Origin: Gracilaria gracilis
Taxonomy: Eukaryota; Rhodophyta; Florideophyceae; Gracilariales; Gracilariaceae
Direction of reading: 5' to 3'
DNA length: 64,000 bases
Assembly: GCA_030374805.1 (NCBI GenBank)
Contig: JARGSG010000241.1
Coordinates: 62,001 to 126,000 of the forward strand
Part shown: positions 1-11,662 of the stretch, in pieces
Numbering within the stretch: the first letter of the stretch is position 1
Layout: each line of letters opens with the position of its first letter
Made by a program: the position numbers and the translations under genes
The notes under the pieces: generated by a model
The model's database searches: none
Told to the model about the DNA's origin: nothing
Seen by the model: the letters and a program-made list of their open reading frames with translations, nothing else

Positions 1-112
1 GCCGTTGCGCAGAATCTCGTCATTGACGGTGGCGCAAGGCTTTGTGACTCACTGGGCATTTATATACGGTCCGGCGGGTAACCTACTCTCCGACAACTGG
101 AAACCGTTCTGA
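1..112 (+). pseudogene. Gypsy integrase fragment
   Basis: Frame 3 from the window edge reads as the integrase core around the second catalytic Asp: a block ending LLSDNWKPF, matching LLSDNGKQF in the two full Gypsy elements further right, preceded by FVTHWAFIYGP. It stops with TGA just after the Asp motif and similarity ends about position 112. The start lies outside the window, so this is the right end of an older, diverged copy of the same family. The Gly-to-Trp change after SDN and the stop show it is dead. Confidence 0.85.
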
Positions 113-635
113 AGAGATGCAGAGGAAGCTCATTGCCTTGTTGGCTCGATTCCTTGAGTCAATTGTCTTCTTTTTAAAGTAGATCAAAATGCCTACCAAA
201 CTTTTTGGAGCGCAATTTGTCAAGTATACTAATGGTTTGGAGATCACGCGACCACAAGACTGAAGCTTATATCTACCGCGCGTTACTCTCAATACAACAT
301 GTAAAACAACATGATGAGAAACCTTAGGGGTGTATTATGCGTGCAAAGCGGTACTGATGTTAATCTTCTTCTTCATTGCTTGATTCTTCCCAGAGACAGA
401 AGTGTTTTGAACGCTTTTTTGCTTTTTGACAAATACTCTGCGGTGTATCTCGGGTCTCTAACGACTTTATAAAATGAGTTGTCTTACAACATGTTTGCGG
501 AAGTTTTTCTTTCTTTCATGGAACAGTTCAACGAGATTTATCCCCTGTCGTGTATCTGTAGGAACACTTTTGTCTTTAATGATTTGTTGGCATTGTGCTG
601 CAGCCGCGGTGATGTCTAAAGAGTGTCCATATAAG

Positions 636-907
636 TATCGAACATGGCCCAAATATGGCCGAGATATGGCTCAAATATGGCCCTTTAACTCGAAAAGTTG
701 TGAGAACGTTTATAAAGCGGAGATAAACAACTTTCATTTTTCTTCATATGGCCGAAATATGGTCCAAATGTGGCCCAAATATGACCAAAGTGTACACGTG
801 TCAGTTGACGAAAGTACTTAATTTCCGTAGTTACACGTTCTCTGAAATTTTCGAGCTAGACGGCCACGTTTCGGCCATATCTCGGTCATATTTGGGCCAT
901 ATTCGAG
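636..907. repeat. Fold-back / MITE-like inverted repeat
   Basis: Two arms of about 75 bp (636-711 and 829-907) are inverted copies of each other. Both contain repeats of the motif ATATGGCC(C/G)A followed by CTCGAAAA and GAGAACG. A third block of the same motif lies at 747-786 in the spacer. This is the structure of a fold-back or MITE-type element. No convincing target duplication is visible at the ends. The reading frames across it are a by-product of the repeat. Confidence 0.6.
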
Positions 908-2066
908 GTTTGTAGGGGTGTGTTATAAGAATTTCTCATGCATTCTAGGCCATATCACTCTGGATAATTTGTCGATTGTTTCTGCCAAAATATGCAATGG
1001 TTTGGTTCCAACTCATCTACGAAAGTTGTACTGGTTTGGAGTTTGGAACTTGACGATTCGGTTTGGGTTTTCTTCGGTACGTCACTATTGTAAGCATAAT
1101 TCTATACTACATTCTGCGCACCAGGTAAGCTGACGATCGTCTTTTTTTCTATTGGAGCTGAGATCTCAATAATTCTGACATACTTCCCGCGCTCTACAGG
1201 TTGGAAATCGTCCAAGCAGAGAAGTTTAAGACATCTAAACAGTATCATTACCGAACTCGCAGTGGCCTCTACCATGGAAAATGAGATTATATCACAATTT
1301 TATGGTGGAAGCACCCCTGCCTTACACGCCATTCGAAAGGAACTGTTTGGTAAGAAGTTGTTCCGTGGTTATCGTCCAGGTTTCATTAACGATATCTATC
1401 ACTACCTTCGAAGATAACGAATACGGATACATGCAAGAAGTTTCTGCAAACCACCTGTATTGATCTTCGTTACCTTGTGTTTCTGATATTATCACGAAAT
1501 GGCCTAAGGAGATGTTGGTCTTCTCGATCACAGATCGTCTCTTGATAAAGGTATTGCGCTTAGTTAGAATTGAGCTACTTATGAATGAGAGACAGTGCGG
1601 CCTTACGTGCCGACCATTTTTTAAACCGCGCCCTTATGTGCATCTGACTCGGGCTTGCCATATGTAAAAGATAAAGAAGGACTCCAATCGCCATTATATG
1701 CAGCGTTTCTGCCCCTTCGAGGTGCGTGTTAGCATTTCCAATCCGACACGCAACTCGAGGATGGTCTTAATCTGTAGAGTGCCCCTGTTCTCGAGTTGCT
1801 TGCCGGTATCGAAGAGGCATCTACTGTCGTGCTTCTCCTGCGTCAGTAAATACTGGTATTTTGATAGAAAAGCATCACAGAAGCGATTGCGCCTCACGTC
1901 ATGGTACGAGTAGGCTGATGGAGGTAGTTGCACCTTTAGAAAGCAGCCTTGTTGGATATGCTTGCCCACACCGCAACATTTTTATGCTAAATTTCGTGCT
2001 TTATTTACATCGATGAATTCAGGTTCTCTCGGTAACTTTGTTTAGCGAACTCATCACTTGCAACGT
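908..2066. other. No recognisable feature
   Basis: Short reading frames only, none longer than about 90 codons and none with a recognisable motif on either strand. The flanking stretch 113-635 is the same. Probably decayed transposon sequence. Confidence 0.5.
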
Positions 2067-2144
2067 CTTGATAAGGGTAAGCAGCGGCAGAACGATCGCA
2101 GCCTAGGGAGTGCGATCGTCCTTCAGCTGCTTACCCGTATTCAA
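2067..2144. repeat. Long imperfect hairpin
   Basis: A 78-nt palindromic unit. The outer stem pairs CTTGATAAGGGTAAGCAGC (2067-2085) with the complementary run ending GCTTACCCGTATTCAAG at 2144. After a short internal bulge an inner stem pairs ACGATCGCA with TGCGATCGT, leaving a loop of about 10 nt. The size and near-continuous pairing resemble a small-RNA precursor or a minimal palindromic element. There is no sequence evidence for transcription. Confidence 0.6.
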
Positions 2145-2322
2145 GATAAAAAATCCCTCTCGTTCTTCTTATTATAGAAACAATCACCAATGAGCTAAGG
2201 CCATCAATGGCTTTTGGGAAGGTGAGGAGAGTGGACAACGAGAGAGAGTAGTTTAGTAGGAGAAGGCTACTGTCGATAGGGAACAGGAAGAAGGAACTTC
2301 TTTCACGCAAGATAGTGAATAT

Positions 2323-2562
2323 TTGTCACAATTGGGGGGCTACGAAGAACTCTCATATCGCGAAAGGGACAAGAACACTGTTTTACCAAAACCGAAAGGC
2401 TTCTCACCAGATTTTTTTACGCATAGTACTCATGAAAACTTTGGACAGGAATTGAAACCTAAAAACTCGGGAGACGCACAGGAGAAAACTGGAGATGAAA
2501 TAAGGAAGCTATCGAAAAAGCACGGTTCTAAACGGACAAAGAAATTACGAATTTCAAGATGA
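2323..2562 (+). CDS. Short lysine-rich ORF, unrecognised
   Basis: An open frame of about 80 codons starting at a non-ATG codon, hydrophilic and Lys-rich towards its end (GSKRTKKLRISR). No family is recognised and there is no clear promoter or start. It may be a fragment of a decayed element. Confidence 0.15.
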   Translation: MSQLGGYEELSYRERDKNTVLPKPKGFSPDFFTHSTHENFGQELKPKNSGDAQEKTGDEIRKLSKKHGSKRTKKLRISR

Positions 2563-3395
2563 GAGTCAAAGGCAGATGGTGGGACTCTAGGATCTCCTCC
2601 AAAATTAGGAAACGTTTGTAGCTTTCCATACTGTGCTACATATAACGAGAGTGTTGTTCCCAGCTGCACATTTTCATTTTCATGTTAGGCCCAATTTCGC
2701 GATCTTGGCCTCCGACGTTCCCTATGAACAGTCCCACTGCCCCAGAAGTTAGGTTAAAGTCACAACGCAAGACTTCGAGGTTTTCTAAGCTCATATCTTC
2801 TGCTCCATCTTCGATAGCATCACAATTGGTCCTCTCGTCTTCCAGCAACTTGGTATAAAGATGACTGCCTGCACTTTCTCCCCTGCCTGGCGGGAATTAA
2901 TTGACTCGCAGATCTATATCGTAGCGATGCCTATTCCTTCTTCTAGATCTTTCGAATTGTCATGTCTCGAGAGTGTAGCAGCGACTCATTGAAAGTACGG
3001 AGTATGAGTCTAGATACTTTGTCCTTATATAAGCTGTTCCTTGGGAATGTGCGTATGCATGCCTGCAGCCTATAAATGTGTTCAAAACTTGAAGTGGAAG
3101 AACTGTATCAAAGAAAGCGTGAAGCAAATTCGCGGAGCAGCAAGGATTCTTCATAATCGATCCTAAAGTTCGCAGAAGATCTGTTTTACATCCCCAGTGA
3201 ATGCATTAGAACTGGATCCTAAACTTGTGACCGCCAGAACGACCGGAGATCTATGAAGTTTTGGCAAAAGCGCTCCATTGGGCCATCTTCTCCTCCATCG
3301 CTATGAAACTTTCTACTCATGATAAATCAATCTGAGCGAACAAACGCCATGATTTGCTTCAATATGTAAGGTCGAAATTCAGTAATATTTTCACT

Positions 3396-4400
3396 TCAAC
3401 TTCTAAGGTCCAAGATGTAAGCTATTCGATGAAACGGGGTTGAAAGGGCAATCTTCTTTTCTTCCCCGTGCAATCTTTGCTCAAAGACACTGATAATCTC
3501 GCCAATTTTATCGGCGGTGTAAAAAGGCATTAACGGGAGTTGCCTTAACTTTGTCAAAAGCTGTATAGCTGCGTAGTAGACTTCCGATAACAAAGACGAA
3601 TCATCGTCTAAAATGCGTAAGTACTGTCTGACTAGACGTAGATTGTGGTATATGTCCAGGGGCTTAGCGTACAAGGATTCATCTCTAATGGTTGTCTTGA
3701 ATAAGTCTCTTTTCCCTCTATTTCGATCTCGTAGAGGTGGCTTGAAAAGTCAGGGCATTCGATGAGCTTGAAAAGAACAACTTTGCTGCGGAGAAAAGAA
3801 GCCACCATGATTTCCGAAGACTCAAATCGTGTCACAGCCATCGTGGGAGGTTAAATGGTCCTCGGAGGAAGTTGAACTCGGCCATACTTGTCAGGCGTAG
3901 AAGGAAATCGCATCAAGGGGCATATTCTGTTATATTGCGTCTTCAATTTCTTGACCTATGATAAAGCTTCGGATGGTTTCTGAGATCCATTACCACATCT
4001 GAAACCATTTAACAAATCTGTTTCACCCGAAAGAGCTTTCTGAACTCCTCCATTAACAAATTGGCGAGATGTGTCTGGTCCTGTACCGTAATCATGTGAT
4101 TGTACTTTGCCGAAATGTTTCCTTGGCTTTCAGACATGAACTAGTGTTATCGCTAACTCTGCGCAAACTCGCTTTATATCCCAAAACTCAGACATTGAGC
4201 TTTCAACTATTTTGGCCTAGTATGCCTCATCCAACGTCTTCGATTCTGTCTATATTGATTTTAGGACTAAATTATTCTTAGGTCGTTCACCTTCTGTCAC
4301 AGAACGAAGGACGTTAATAACCCTCTGACCGTTCGATTCGGTCTAACCATCGATACGGAGCGTCCCAAAACTCTCCTTTAGAGTCGAAAGAATTCCTTCC
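3396..4400 (-). pseudogene. hAT-like (DUF659) transposase pseudogene
   Basis: Several minus-strand frames read in order as a decayed hAT-type transposase. Around 4329-4395 a DG-stop-TESNGQRVINVL block matches the DUF659 pattern (DGW..GR.LINVL), followed by LKSI. At 3780-3841 there is TRFESSEIMVASFLRSK, resembling the TRWGS motif. At 3396-3674 an open stretch ends HRIAYILDLRS, like the HR.AY.LDP motif near the hAT C-terminus. The pieces are in different frames with stops between them, so the gene is dead. Short open stretches at 2636-2848 and 2960-3154 on the same strand may be its further C-terminal remains. Assignment is by motif order only. Confidence 0.5.
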
Positions 4401-4869
4401 GTAGTGCTTTGCTTCAGTGATTCGAATTATAGAAATGTATTCTTGCTCCCCATTCGCTGAGTATCAGAGGGCTTTTGCGCTAAAGAAGGGTTAGCGATAG
4501 AAAGCAACCGATGAAGATCTTGAGAACCTTTCTTGCAACCGGAATTCAAAAAACTGCAGCATATATGTCACGAAGTACTGCAACAGCAAAATTTCGAACT
4601 TTGATTCCTTTTAACAACTTGCTAGAGCCTTTTGTAGCTGAAGTTGTTGCTCCTCAATGACTTGTATATCAGTTTTATGAACTATAGGATTCTCAGTCAT
4701 ACTAAGAGATTTGCTGGCGCAAGTCAACTTTTTCCGGTTCTTCTTGATAGAGGTAGTAACGGGAAACCCAAACAGATTAGCCCCACGGCTGTTAAAATGT
4801 TTCTGATAGTACTAATTCATGCATTCGTCTTCCAGGGGAAGTTTAAGATTCTTTGCTGAGATTTCACTG

Positions 4870-5780
4870 CAACGGAAGAGATACTCTCCAATTTTGCTAC
4901 TTTGGGAGGCAATGTCTTCGTATTCTATGAACATGAATTAAATGTAAAGAAAAGAGACGCATTTTGCTAACATGGTCGCCATTTGGGTGCATTTCATATA
5001 GCTCCGTCATCCATCACTTTCGTTTCTTTGTTCGTTGCTTATTCGAACTGCAATGAACAGAGCTTTGCTTCGTCACATTATGGGAGAGAAACAAATCACC
5101 ATTCATGATAACATTCTCTCTAAGTAATATAGGTGTGACACAGAACGAGACAGATGAAATAAACGCCAGCGGAAACCAGCTACACAAGGTTAGTAGTTGT
5201 GGATATCGGAATGGTGAAACAGATGGGCGTTGTAACGCACGAGGCGAAGGAAGAGAAACTTCGTGCTCTCACTGCCGAGGACAGTACGAATTAGCTGGAA
5301 CTGGAAACCATTCGTAGGAAACCAAAAAGGGGAGAGATTGAGGACGGAGTGTTCCACAAACAGAAATTGAGAGTAAACTCAATGAGAATCTGACAACCGT
5401 ACGGGGCAAAACAAGGCAAAAAGTGATATGCCTCGCCATATATGTGCACGCTGGCTTTTGGTTTGAAGATCGAGAATAACAAGAGGGGTAGGGGGATGCC
5501 AAGTGGTGTTGCTGATCAGAGACCAGAGGTAGTAGTGGGCCTTCTCACCCGCCAACAGAAAAAAAAGTTAAAGAAGGCTGTAGAGATGTATTTGAATCAA
5601 CAGTTTGAGTGGTGTGGCTCAGAGGAAGCATCTTAGGGAGAGTACAAAGTCTACGGCGGATTTTCGACGCGTTTGATTTTGGTTTTATAAACCTAGCTGC
5701 ATTCTGGCTTTTGCAGACGTACGCATCGGAGAAGCCGATCAAGAGGTATCTAGCTACAGGTCAAGAAAAATTTGAAGGAG
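4870..5780. other. Decayed sequence, no gene recognised
   Basis: Only fragments of open frame are present. One around 5442-5636 contains a basic run (RQQKKKLKKAVEMYLNQQFEW) that looks protein-like but is cut by stops on both sides. No family recognised. Confidence 0.3.
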
Positions 5781-5789
5781 AAACGAGAA

Positions 5790-6030
5790 GGCTGAAAATA
5801 TCCTGACAGCAAAAGTGCCATGGTATTGCGATTGAGGCTTTCATTGTGCCAAGTGGCAGTATTGGTGAATACCACACTCGAAATGTATGATGATACTCCA
5901 AAGGGTTCATGTTAGAAACCTTTTAGAAATATGGAGGAGACAAGTGTACCTGAGAAAGCTTTCGAGGTCAGGAACCTACGTGGCAAAGAACGGAAAAAGT
6001 TACCTTCGTCTGATTTCCAGGACCCTGAGT
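5790..6030 (+). repeat. Diverged direct repeat, copy 1
   Basis: Matches 6318-6575 with many substitutions. Shared words include CAAAAGTGCCAT, AAATGTATGATGATA, TCATGTTAGAAAC and TGGCAAAGAAC. Both copies can be read with protein-like words (EVRNL.GKE) but with stops, so this looks like a duplicated fragment of a decayed gene or element. The product is not recognised. Confidence 0.55.
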
Positions 6031-6317
6031 TTCGTTTCTTGTCGGGCGGGGGTAGAGCTTCTCAATAGAGCCTGTCTACACTGAAAGGTACTCAGTCAGC
6101 TGGCCGCACCTTGCGCTGCTTCTGTCACCTCCCTGAACGGGAGAAGGCAGACCATCGGTCAAACATAAGAAAAAGAGGGCCAGCAGAGCTCTGCCGGCCC
6201 GGGGACAAGCGGGCCGACGATAAGTCTGCGTTCCCGTCGTACTTCTCGTTCCCCTTCATTTTTTTCCTTCCACACGACCGCGCAGCGCTTCCATTTCCGA
6301 GCCCAGGCCAAAAAAAC

Positions 6318-6575
6318 TGAAGATGCTTACAATTTTCTGACAACAAAAGTGCCATATTATAGCGATTGTGGCTCTCAGTTTGTTAAATGGCAGTTTTCAT
6401 GAATGACCGACTCAAAATGTATGATGATATTGCAAAGAGCTCATGTTAGAAACGTTTTGGAAATTTGGGGCAGACAAGCATACCTGAGGAAAAGTTGGAG
6501 GTCAGAAACTTACATGGCAAAGAACAAGAAAAGTTTTCTTCGTTCGATTTCCTGGATCATGAGTTACTTTCTCAT
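6318..6575 (+). repeat. Diverged direct repeat, copy 2
   Basis: Second copy of the unit at 5790-6030, offset by about 530 bp. The intervening 290 bp has no counterpart in the repeat. The right end of this copy is followed after about 10 bp by the 411-bp MITE. Confidence 0.55.
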
Positions 6576-6584
6576 ACCATTGCC

Positions 6585-6995
6585 CAGTGGAAATCTGTGA
6601 TACAGGTCGGATATTGATATGATATCTCTGCAGGACGTAGGATTAGAATGAGACTTTTATCGTACAGATATGAAAAATATTTAGAAAGGATACAGTTCCG
6701 ATAACTTTTGATATATTCCAGAAGTGGAACTGATATATATGTGATATATCTTTGGTACTATTTCCTACATTTCCGATAAAAGGGCGATATATTATGAAAT
6801 TTGTCATATCAGATCTTCCTCAACATTATACCGTAAATACATCAGATCCATATCAAGACCTTTCGTGAGACTCACCCAAAGATGATATCTAGTTCAACAA
6901 TATACTAAAAACGTATCTGAATTGTATCATAACCTTACAAATTCTGCTTCAAATATATCCAAATCATATCACATGTGTATCTCAGATTTCCACTG
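6585..6995. mobile_element. 411-bp MITE, copy 1
   Basis: A non-coding AT-rich unit with terminal inverted repeats: CAGTGGAAATCTG(T/A)GATACA reads inward from both ends. A second copy of exactly the same length lies inverted at 36132-36542 and differs at about seven positions, which makes this a recently mobile family. The interior is full of GATATATC-like palindromes. No direct target duplication is evident, so the superfamily is open. The CAGTG terminus would suit hAT or CACTA relatives. Confidence 0.8.
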
Positions 6996-7322
6996 AGATT
7001 GTATTAGTAGTTTAATCGCGTTGTTTGTAGGTGCATGAGGGTCATAAATTAGAATGTAGTCGTTTTTTTTCAGAAGTTCTTGTGGTCGCGATCTTTTCTT
7101 GAAAAGCTTCTTTCTTGTTGTTCCCGCCGCGTTCAATTCCACTCCACTCGGCCATCTACCTGGTACACAAACGAAAAAGAATATGAAGGATCCTCAAGAT
7201 TCCACTTTAGCTTTTCCTTCTCAAGTTGTTCTAATTTGTGGGGCTCCCCCAGTAGCTGTCCGGTTTTTCACCCGGTACCATTGACCAGAAGCCGCATTCG
7301 AGACAGTGAACACCCTGTTTAG

Positions 7323-7691
7323 ATGGAAAATCTCGATCAACTACGTTCTACTCTTGGCCCAGACCAAGCAAAAATACCCCGCAGTAGTTACATGAAACAA
7401 CAAGAAAGAATTGCAAGCAGGGATTCTACTGCTAGGCCTTTATTTACTATTGAAAAACATCCAGATCTAAGAAAACGAGATATATGCCAACGGCACATGA
7501 ACAATCTCTCCAGTAAACGAGCGCCACTTTGCCGTTACAGGAAAACACAAATTGACCGCCGCCAAACCACAGGCTTCAGTTCTCATCTGGTGAAGGTCCA
7601 CCAGACCTTCGCAGGCGGGTCGGTATTGCATTCCAAACACGAACAGGGCGACAAACTCTTCGAGTTGGCGATAACTTTTCTCGTCGTATAA
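7323..7691 (+). CDS. ORF of 122 codons, unrecognised
   Basis: An ATG-started open frame, hydrophilic, without recognisable motifs. A competing set of frames on the minus strand (7467-7800) is also open, so at most one is real. Confidence 0.15.
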   Translation: MENLDQLRSTLGPDQAKIPRSSYMKQQERIASRDSTARPLFTIEKHPDLRKRDICQRHMNNLSSKRAPLCRYRKTQIDRRQTTGFSSHLVKVHQTFAGGSVLHSKHEQGDKLFELAITFLVV

Positions 7692-7794
7692 CGCGCTCAG
7701 GCGCCAAATCAACAATTTGACGTAGCTCCGCCGCCGTCTCGAACCACTCCCCAGATAACTTCTGAAATTTCTCCGCCGCTTCTTCCTGAGCCAT
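7467..7794 (-). pseudogene. Broken ORF, unrecognised
   Basis: The minus strand has an ATG at 7794 opening MAQEEAAEKFQKLSGEWFE, and a second frame (to 7467) that continues with protein-like sequence (YRQLEEFVALFVFGMQY). The two would join by a single frameshift near 7715. The function is unknown. It follows the pogo-like fragment on the same strand and could be a second ORF of that element. Confidence 0.25.
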
Positions 7795-8154
7795 TTGACG
7801 TCATTTGTTCCGTGTGCACAACGCCTCTACAACTGCTTTTGCCATAAGCACAACCTCCCATCTGGTGTTGATGCGAAGAGTTCCATTCTGCTCCACAATG
7901 GCGCATCGAATGAGTGATCGAGCGCGCACAGAGAATGAGTCAACCAATTTCTTACATGAAACTTCATGCTCACTTTCATAGTATTCGACAACGTATCCCA
8001 GTGGAGAGGCAGAAGCGCGCCATGAAACACGAGACCATGCCCCAATTCGCTCAAAACTGAGCACAATATTCAAGTAGGTGAGCTTCTTCGATAACGACAC
8101 TGCGATGCACTCTGAGACGTTATTCGCGTCTAAGACTGAAATTTCTCGCTGCAG

Positions 8155-8575
8155 TTATTGGACATTTTTCTTCAAATTCGACATAAAGGGCAAAAAGACT
8201 CCAAAATCTAGGTGTTGTAAAATATGTGATGTGTGTGATGGCATTCTAAGTACCATGAATCTGTTCTCCTGGAAGAAATTTAAGATATTGAATTGTGTGA
8301 GTGATGTATAGCCATCCAGGAGGAGAGAGATATTCTCCGTTTCGACACCGCTGCGATGCTTCATCTACAAATTTGTGTTACTACTGGTAGATTACAACAC
8401 TATCAACCCCCGAAGGGTCCCGCTGGAACAGACGACAATTAGGGAAAAATTCAAGAAGAGTTTGAATTCGACCATTTATACGTCGATAGTGAGCTTGTTT
8501 TCCCGGAAAGATAATCACAAAATTAAGAGATTCACCAGCAGCTGACATGACAGGCATAACCGTAACATGATCAAA
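8155..8575 (-). pseudogene. pogo/Tc1-like DDE transposase fragment
   Basis: On the minus strand two frames contain, in order, DHVTVMPVMSAAGE, an FPGKQAHYRRING block, LLLDGYTSLTQ (the second catalytic Asp region) and MPSHTSHILQHLDFGVF, which is the classic PAHTSH..QPLD.GVF signature of the DDE_1 family. The first half matches the better preserved relative at 32551-33120 (NVIPVLKAAGS, FPGEQERFSRVNG). Stops and a frameshift separate the blocks. The N-terminal half is missing because the old Gypsy copy begins at 8582. Confidence 0.75.
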
Positions 8576-8581
8576 ATGGGA

Positions 8582-9283
8582 CGTATATGACCAGTATCGC
8601 TTGTGGCATATTCCACCTCTCCTTCGTCCGTGTATTCAAGAACTCTCTTTGTGGGCCCCTCTTGGAGTTGAGAACAATTCCGAAGAAGTTCGTCAGCTCC
8701 CCGATATAGTCGACTAAGTTGATTGGGCCAGCGTGCCCTTCACCCAAAACAGCCAAAATCACGAGGACAGCGGCTTTGACCAGTCTTTGGGACGGCGCAC
8801 GACATTGACGGGGGATTTCATTTTTTCAAACCACGGAAGGTGCAAGTGATAACCGTAGCTAAAGCGACAGCACTCCGGATTGCTCCGGGGTATACCTTTT
8901 ACGTGCATCTCATTGGCTTTGTTGATATTGACGAGTTTTTCTAGGGCTACGTCTGTGACGATGACCAAATGATGGACAAAGAACCCGATATGGGGTATGG
9001 TGACAACGTAGACGAACCGGTTTCTTCCACCATGGCGCTGAGCCGACGTCCAAAGACACAGCAACGGTGTCGACGGCGACGGCTGAGCCTAGAAAACTCC
9101 CGGGCTTTAACCTTCATTGGTAGGCGCATTGGTGGCTTCTCTTCTAGACGAACCCAACGTAAGCGGGGTGCCCGCCGTCCGGCTCTCTTTGGGTGGGGCT
9201 GGTATGCCGCTGTGATCGCTTAGTTTCTCGGAGGCGTCGGGATTTCCGCAAATGTTGCCAGTGGAGACTTCACCGCAATACGG
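8582..9283 (+). pseudogene. Remnant of the antisense ORF of the Gypsy family
   Basis: The plus strand matches the C-terminal third of the antisense ORF of elements A and B, including the region coding for the acidic DD-rich segment (position 8960-9010) and the IAQFLRGVG-like end (about 9200-9250). It is broken by substitutions and indels. Its presence in an old copy shows that the antisense ORF is an ancestral part of the family. Confidence 0.7.
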
Positions 9284-11118
9284 TTGGCTCTTGCCTGCTG
9301 GGCACTGGGCGACGTGATCACGGTGTACACCGTCTTGGGCGTGCTGAGCGATTCAGTCCCCAACGTATCTTCCCTTTCTTACATTTGCGAGCTCAACGAC
9401 TCCGTATGCAGTATTTTCACTTTAATTTGTATCGTAGTCACTACAGGTGAGCTTTGCGGCGTAGAAATCAGCCTAGTCGGTAACTATTGAGTCTCATTGG
9501 TACTGTGTGGCGCAGCATTAGTGTCTAGTTACGATCCGCTTCTGGATTGACAGACGAACATTCAGAAGAGGCGCAGGGCTCCCTAGAGGGATTTTCTCGC
9601 GCATTAACGGTGTGTCTCTTTCGTGCGACACGGTGTTAATTACGCGACAACTCGGAAGCATGACGATTAACCATTCCCTCCCTCTCCTTATATGTAGCGA
9701 TATGGGGTGTGGTTGTTAGCGCGCTTAGGCGGCCAGTAATTACGCCAGGTGGAGTGGAGTCAGATAGAGAAGAACCAGGGAGCGTAGAGTCCCATAACAT
9801 CGGCAGATCAGAGAGACCCATGTTCGGGAGTGGTAAATCCATAGAGCGGTCCATGGGGGTACGGTGTGTCCGTTGCGTTCATATCCGCTTCCGCGGTGGT
9901 GTGTCTACTTAATGGGTTGTTTCCCGCAAGCAGGGGTGCGAAAACCACGCGATCGCAGGAGATGCGTTTCTGTTACTGACCCATCTGAACTACAACAGTG
10001 TCTGACTCCACACCAATTGTTCTGAAAGGACCGTCTGCGACGGGTACGAAATTATGGCGTTTTTCTTGGCCTGTTTTTCCAACACTCCTTAGGGATGAAT
10101 ACATAGTTTACTTCTTTAAAGGCGAACAGTCTTTGATGGGCTTCGTACTCGAAATCACGCTTACATGTGGCTTGTGACCGGGTCACTGGCCGTTGTGGTG
10201 CAGGAAAAACCTTGGTAAGCCATGTCTTCGAGGTTTCCCTGCATCACTTCGTTGAAGGAAATTGATCCACAGTTGGCTGTGCCTTAAACCCAACGTGCGG
10301 TGGGGTGCGAGACAAAACCAATTCAAATGGAGTCAATCCAGTAGTACGGTGTACCTTAGTGTTGTACGCGAATGTCAGCGCGTCGATGAACAGGTCCCAC
10401 GCGGTAGGTGATCGGCTAAGTATGAACGTAATGCCGCTAACGGCGTCTGGTTACACCGTTCAACCTGCCGGTTGCACTGGGGTTGGTAGGTTGTCGTAAA
10501 TAGATTCTTGACATCCAGAATTCTGCATTCATCCCCGAAGAACCGAAAGGCAAACTGTTTCCCGTTATCGGAAAGTATATTCTCCGGTGTACCGTATATG
10601 AATTTCTAATTGGTAACGAATGCTTGCGCAACCGTCAAAGAATTTTTTGTAGCGGTATGGTTCGAATGATCCTCGGAAAAGGCTCCGTCATCACGAGTAG
10701 AAATTGGTTACACCGCTTAGTAGCGAGAAATGGTCCCAAAATATCGATAACTGCCAATTCCAGGGACGCCTTTGCGGGGAAGAGCTTCAACTTCGGCACA
10801 TGGCGTCAGAGTATGACGTGAATCGGATGAGACTCGGGGCAGAACAGCACAGTTGCGTAGCAATCCACAGCCATTGCTGGCCAGTATAATTCCCTTCGCA
10901 ATATAAGGTATATTTTTCGTCCTTCACTGTGGTCACTAATTTTGGCAAACTTCGGTATGTGTAACACCCGAGATTGAGGGGGGTGTGGCAACGCTATTTG
11001 GGCTTTTCCAGTTACCGTGTGAACGAGATATCTTATATCATTACCCAAAAGGGGAGGTCAGCTCTTTTATTGAGTTGCACCCGAATCTTCGTGCATGACC
11101 CTAGGAGAAGTTAAAGTT
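9284..11118 (-). pseudogene. Old Gypsy pol C-terminus (integrase and tail)
   Basis: Minus-strand similarity to the integrase of elements A and B: the zinc-binding region near 10806-11048, the SDN motif region near 10560, the GPF-type C-terminal region near 10000-10080, and the Pro/Ser/Thr-rich tail to 9290. Frames are interrupted repeatedly. The TAA stop that ends the pol frame in A and B (at 48231 and 59074) is also present here near 9388-9390. The chromodomain region is deleted. Confidence 0.7.
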
Positions 11119-11121
11119 TAT

Positions 11122-11360
11122 CACTGGCGTACTGTTCTGCTACAAGTTTGCTATAGGGACACGAATGGCGTACAAGTGTACAGCAAGGGGCACGGGGTCA
11201 TTTTCGAGGTTTTGCACAAATTGCGTACTTCAAAATTTAGTACGCCATTGGTATGGAAATTGTTCGCCATTTTGTAGAGCGCCACTTGTAGATCATAACT
11301 AAAGTACCGCAATAGGTCAACAAACAACACTTCCCTACGATAATGTAACTGAAGTGGCAC
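11122..11360 (+). repeat. CACTA left terminus and subterminal repeats
   Basis: Begins CACTGGCGTACTG. The word TGGCGTAC or its complement GTACGCCA recurs at 11125, 11166 and about 11241, with degenerate forms TTGCGTAC (about 11220) and TTCGCCA (about 11267). Nineteen bases, ACGAATGGCGTACAAGTGT (11161-11179), recur inverted at 27529-27547. Such arrays are the usual binding sites of the accessory TNPA-type protein in CACTA elements. Confidence 0.6.
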
Positions 11361-11662
11361 AACGGTAGTCTAAGCGAAGCAAAGTCTGCCTCGCACACGC
11401 AAAATGTCTGTTCTCACCATCTTCTACATTTGAATCTGCGTTTCCTTATCGACGCCCGTTCGGCTACAATCTCTTGGAGGGACATGTGGGCATCTACTAC
11501 CTGCTTTTAAGCATCTGTTGCTGTCCTTCTGCGGTGCATGCATTACACATACTGATGCAAACCGCAAAATGCAGAAGATCATGATATTCTCGGCATAGCG
11601 TTGACTAAACAGTGGTTGCTAGTTTTTTCTTCATGTTTACGATCCACTAATCATAATGGACA

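Larger units (their letters stand above)
8582..11118 (-). mobile_element. Old Gypsy copy, 3' half
   Basis: Aligns along its length with Gypsy element B (57299 to about 60797) and in the same orientation, with many substitutions and one deletion of about 1 kb at about 9283. It lacks a 3' LTR, being cut at 8582. Its right end stops within the RNaseH-integrase connection, exactly where the CACTA-like element begins. The matching 5' half (protease, gag, LTR) resumes at 27618, so both are read as one element split by the insertion, minus about 1.6 kb of RT/RNaseH sequence. Confidence 0.75.
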
